Position numbers and translations under genes: made by a program
Shown: positions 6,013-7,461 of the stretch, one piece after another
Layout of the letters: every line of letters starts with the position of its first letter
Numbering within the stretch: position 1 is the first letter of the stretch
The notes under the pieces: generated by a model
What the model saw: only the letters and a program-made list of their open reading frames with translations
What the model was told of the DNA's origin: nothing
Databases searched by the model: none
DNA from: Verrucomicrobia bacterium UBA673
GTDB taxonomy: Bacteria > Verrucomicrobiota > Verrucomicrobiia > Limisphaerales > UBA1096
Reading direction: 5' to 3'
DNA: 7,461 bases
NCBI GenBank assembly: GCA_002299785.1
Contig: DBNL01000066.1
Location: 32,748-40,208, forward strand

Positions 6013-6882
6013 ATGACTTTCGATATGGATAAAATTGGTATCATTGGTGGCAGTGGGCTATATGACATCGAAGGCTTCGAAAGTCATAAGTGGGTTCCTG
6101 TTGAAACCCCCTTCGGGGAGGCGTCGGACGAGTTTCTGACCGGCCAATTGAATGGCCGAGATGTTGTATTTTTGCCGAGACATGGTCGTGGGCATCTCCT
6201 GATGCCAAGCGAACTAAACCATCGAGCCAACATCTGGGCGATGAAACATCTGGGTGTCTCGTGGATCATCAGCGCGAGTGCTGTCGGCTCGCTTCAACCG
6301 GAGTATGTGCCGTGTGACATCGTTATAATTGACCAGTTCGTAGACCATACCAAGCAGTCAACCACGCACTCTTTTTTTGGAGACGGGATCGTGGGACATG
6401 TAGCTTTTGCTGAACCAATTTGTGAAGAGCTTCGGATGATCCTCATGGCTGCAGCCAATGAAGTTGGAATTAAGGCACACAACCGGGGAACCTACGTCAA
6501 CATGAATGGGCCGGCGTTCAGCACCAGAGCAGAGTCACTGCGAAACCAAAAAATGGGTTTTGATGTGATCGGTATGACCAATTTGGGAGAGGCTCGATGT
6601 GCGCGTGAGGCAGAGATCTCCTACGCCACGCTGGCCCTGGTCACCGACTTCGATTGCTGGAAAGTAGAGGAAGAACCGGTCTCGGTGAAAACAGTAATTG
6701 CCAATCTCCAAAAAAACGCAGCCTCCGCAAAGGAAATCATACGCAAAGCAATTTTAAGGATTCCAAATGCCCCCTCTTGGCCAAGCCAAAATGCACTAGA
6801 GAATGCGATTATGACCGCAAGGAGTTCTTGGCCAAACGATACGGCTAAAAAGCTAAAGCCAATTATTGGTAGATTTCTGTGA
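6013..6882 (+). CDS. mtnP: S-methyl-5'-thioadenosine phosphorylase
   Basis: This 289-residue enzyme splits methylthioadenosine, a by-product of polyamine and other SAM-dependent reactions, into adenine and methylthioribose-1-phosphate in the cytoplasm. It belongs to the PNP/MTAP phosphorylase family. Visible motifs are IGIIGGSGLY (8-17; Ser14 of the phosphate site), TPFGEASD (32-39), RHGRGH (56-61), the HRAN turn (70-73), ASAVGSL (88-94), DQFVDHTK (107-114), NMNGPAFSTRAES (163-175), GMTNLGEA (187-194) and TDFDCWK (211-217). Asp212 and Asp214 match the pair that favours 6-aminopurines, supporting methylthioadenosine over inosine-type substrates. TNLGEA has Gly where homologues usually have Pro. 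ATG 6013 is chosen because the family motif starts almost at once and AGGT (6000-6003) lies 9 nt ahead; the upstream extension to 5935 is a Phe/Tyr-rich translation of AT-rich spacer. The next genes of methionine salvage are not in the window. Confidence 0.95.
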   Translation: MTFDMDKIGIIGGSGLYDIEGFESHKWVPVETPFGEASDEFLTGQLNGRDVVFLPRHGRGHLLMPSELNHRANIWAMKHLGVSWIISASAVGSLQPEYVPCDIVIIDQFVDHTKQSTTHSFFGDGIVGHVAFAEPICEELRMILMAAANEVGIKAHNRGTYVNMNGPAFSTRAESLRNQKMGFDVIGMTNLGEARCAREAEISYATLALVTDFDCWKVEEEPVSVKTVIANLQKNAASAKEIIRKAILRIPNAPSWPSQNALENAIMTARSSWPNDTAKKLKPIIGRFL

Positions 6883-6887
6883 CAGAC

Positions 6888-6905
6888 ATGTTCCACGTGG
6901 AACAT
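6888..6905. promoter_or_regulatory. parS: parS centromere site (ParB-binding palindrome)
   Basis: ATGTTCCACGTGGAACAT is an 18-bp perfect palindrome. Its core TGTTCCACGTGGAACA (6889-6904) matches the bacterial parS consensus TGTTNCACGTGAAACA, differing only in the symmetrical CC/GG variant that I recall from Pseudomonas parS sites. ParB binds parS, spreads as a CTP-dependent clamp and, with ParA, segregates the chromosome origin. It lies in the 48-bp gap between convergent mtnP and mnmG. mnmG is frequently next to rsmG, parA and parB near oriC, which supports the call. parA and parB themselves are not in the window. Confidence 0.85.
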
Positions 6906-6930
6906 CACATGACCTTTAATTCGAATTTTC

Positions 6931-7461
6931 CTATTTAGGAACTTCGTCCGGGCACTCTGACCGACCTCTTTTGATCCAAACCATCAAAAGACTCACATCC
7001 GTTGGATTGATTCCTGATATTCTTGAGGCCAACCCGACAGTGGCCGGCTGTATCTCTTTCAGTTTCTGGCGTGATTCGTTCCGCAAACCGCTTATCCGGT
7101 CATAATCCAGCCAACTCGGAATTTCCCTGGATTCCATTTTTTTGAACTGTTCGATCTCGGTTTCTTGGCGCGCAATGTAGCCTGAGTATTTAACGGTGAT
7201 CTCCACCTGTTCAGCTACATCAGGAGGAACGCCACCGCTTGGCTGTGGTAACTTTGCATGCGTAAAATCATTCCGCTTTAGTAACTTCTCTAGTGAAGAG
7301 TTATCATGAGAGGTTGTCTGGATGCGCTCCAACTCACTTTCAAACTTTGCTTTTTTGTTCTTAAAAATCGTATATTGTCGATCTGACAATAATCCAATCT
7401 CCCGGCTAGCCTCACATAAACGAAGATCAGCATTATCCTGCCTGAGCAACAATCGATACTC
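6931..7461 (-). CDS. mnmG: tRNA uridine-5-carboxymethylaminomethyl modification enzyme MnmG (GidA), C-terminal part
   Basis: The frame is open to the right edge; 176 residues plus the TAG stop are visible of a protein normally about 620-650 long. With MnmE, MnmG uses FAD and methylenetetrahydrofolate to modify the wobble uridine of certain tRNAs. The visible part is the C-terminal helical domain that contacts tRNA and MnmE. Its first residues EYRLLLRQDNADLRL match the family's linker motif. EITVKYSGYIARQETEIEQF, then IPSWLDYDRISGLRNESRQKL, and GLASRISGINPTDVSLLMVWIK near the end are all family hallmarks. GLASRISG has Leu where most homologues have Gln. The FAD-binding N-terminus lies beyond the window. 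A TTG at 7452 could be mistaken for a start, but the frame and homology continue through it. It converges on mtnP across parS. Confidence 0.95.
   Translation of the reverse strand, partial: EYRLLLRQDNADLRLCEASREIGLLSDRQYTIFKNKKAKFESELERIQTTSHDNSSLEKLLKRNDFTHAKLPQPSGGVPPDVAEQVEITVKYSGYIARQETEIEQFKKMESREIPSWLDYDRISGLRNESRQKLKEIQPATVGLASRISGINPTDVSLLMVWIKRGRSECPDEVPK

Noticed and set aside
6621..6908. Minus-strand frame starting MMFHVEH, overlapping the end of mtnP
   Set aside because: MFHVEH is simply the translation of the parS palindrome; the rest is antisense to mtnP and looks like no protein family.
7450..7452. TTG at 7452 as the start of a separate small gene
   Set aside because: The frame continues upstream to the window edge as E-Y-R, matching the MnmG linker motif, so this is the interior of mnmG.
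1..7461. CRISPR arrays, tRNA or rRNA genes, transposases, toxin-antitoxin or defence genes
   Set aside because: None seen: no regularly spaced long repeats, no tRNA-like cloverleaf noticed, and all substantial genes fall in housekeeping or envelope families.

Overview
This window most likely comes from a member of the Verrucomicrobiota (PVC group) with moderate GC content. The evidence is family-level. There is a prepilin-like protein with an FTLIELLVV N-terminus and a C-terminal H-Xn-DG motif, a type expanded in Verrucomicrobiota, Planctomycetes and Lentisphaerae. Beside it is a secreted beta-sandwich/Ig-like surface protein whose 'IDNLKVGT' segment is typical of the group. Most minus-strand genes have no clear Shine-Dalgarno sequence. 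The genus cannot be fixed from sequence reading alone.

Layout. Positions 1-1672 (minus strand) hold a two-gene envelope unit: the prepilin-like H-X-DG protein followed 18 bp later by a secreted Ig/lectin-like protein that runs off the left edge. A 290-bp gene-free stretch (1673-1962) carries a short degenerate tandem-repeat patch. Positions 1963-4292 (minus strand) hold a likely operon: a 27-residue, very basic microprotein missed by ordinary ORF cut-offs, then cysK (cysteine synthase), then aspC (class I-beta aspartate aminotransferase). Positions 4345-5867 (plus strand) hold a translationally coupled pair, a lipoprotein with a SecD P1-head-like domain and an M23 peptidoglycan endopeptidase, joined by an ATGA overlap. 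An AT-rich spacer with two small inverted repeats leads to mtnP (6013-6882, methylthioadenosine phosphorylase). At the right edge the C-terminal 176 residues of mnmG run convergently toward mtnP.

The 48-bp gap between mtnP and mnmG contains an 18-bp perfect palindrome whose core TGTTCCACGTGGAACA matches the ParB-binding parS centromere. parS sites cluster near oriC and mnmG (gidA) is often origin-linked, so the right end of the window is probably origin-proximal.

Functionally, cysK, aspC and mtnP all touch sulfur amino-acid metabolism, though they do not form one transcript. The lipoprotein/M23 pair and the prepilin/Ig pair are envelope functions. The most unusual signals are the parS site, the 27-aa microgene, and a strongly over-represented octamer palindrome TTGGCCAA (six copies in 7.5 kb, in coding and non-coding DNA and in several reading frames). 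No defence system, CRISPR array, transposase, tRNA or rRNA was seen.
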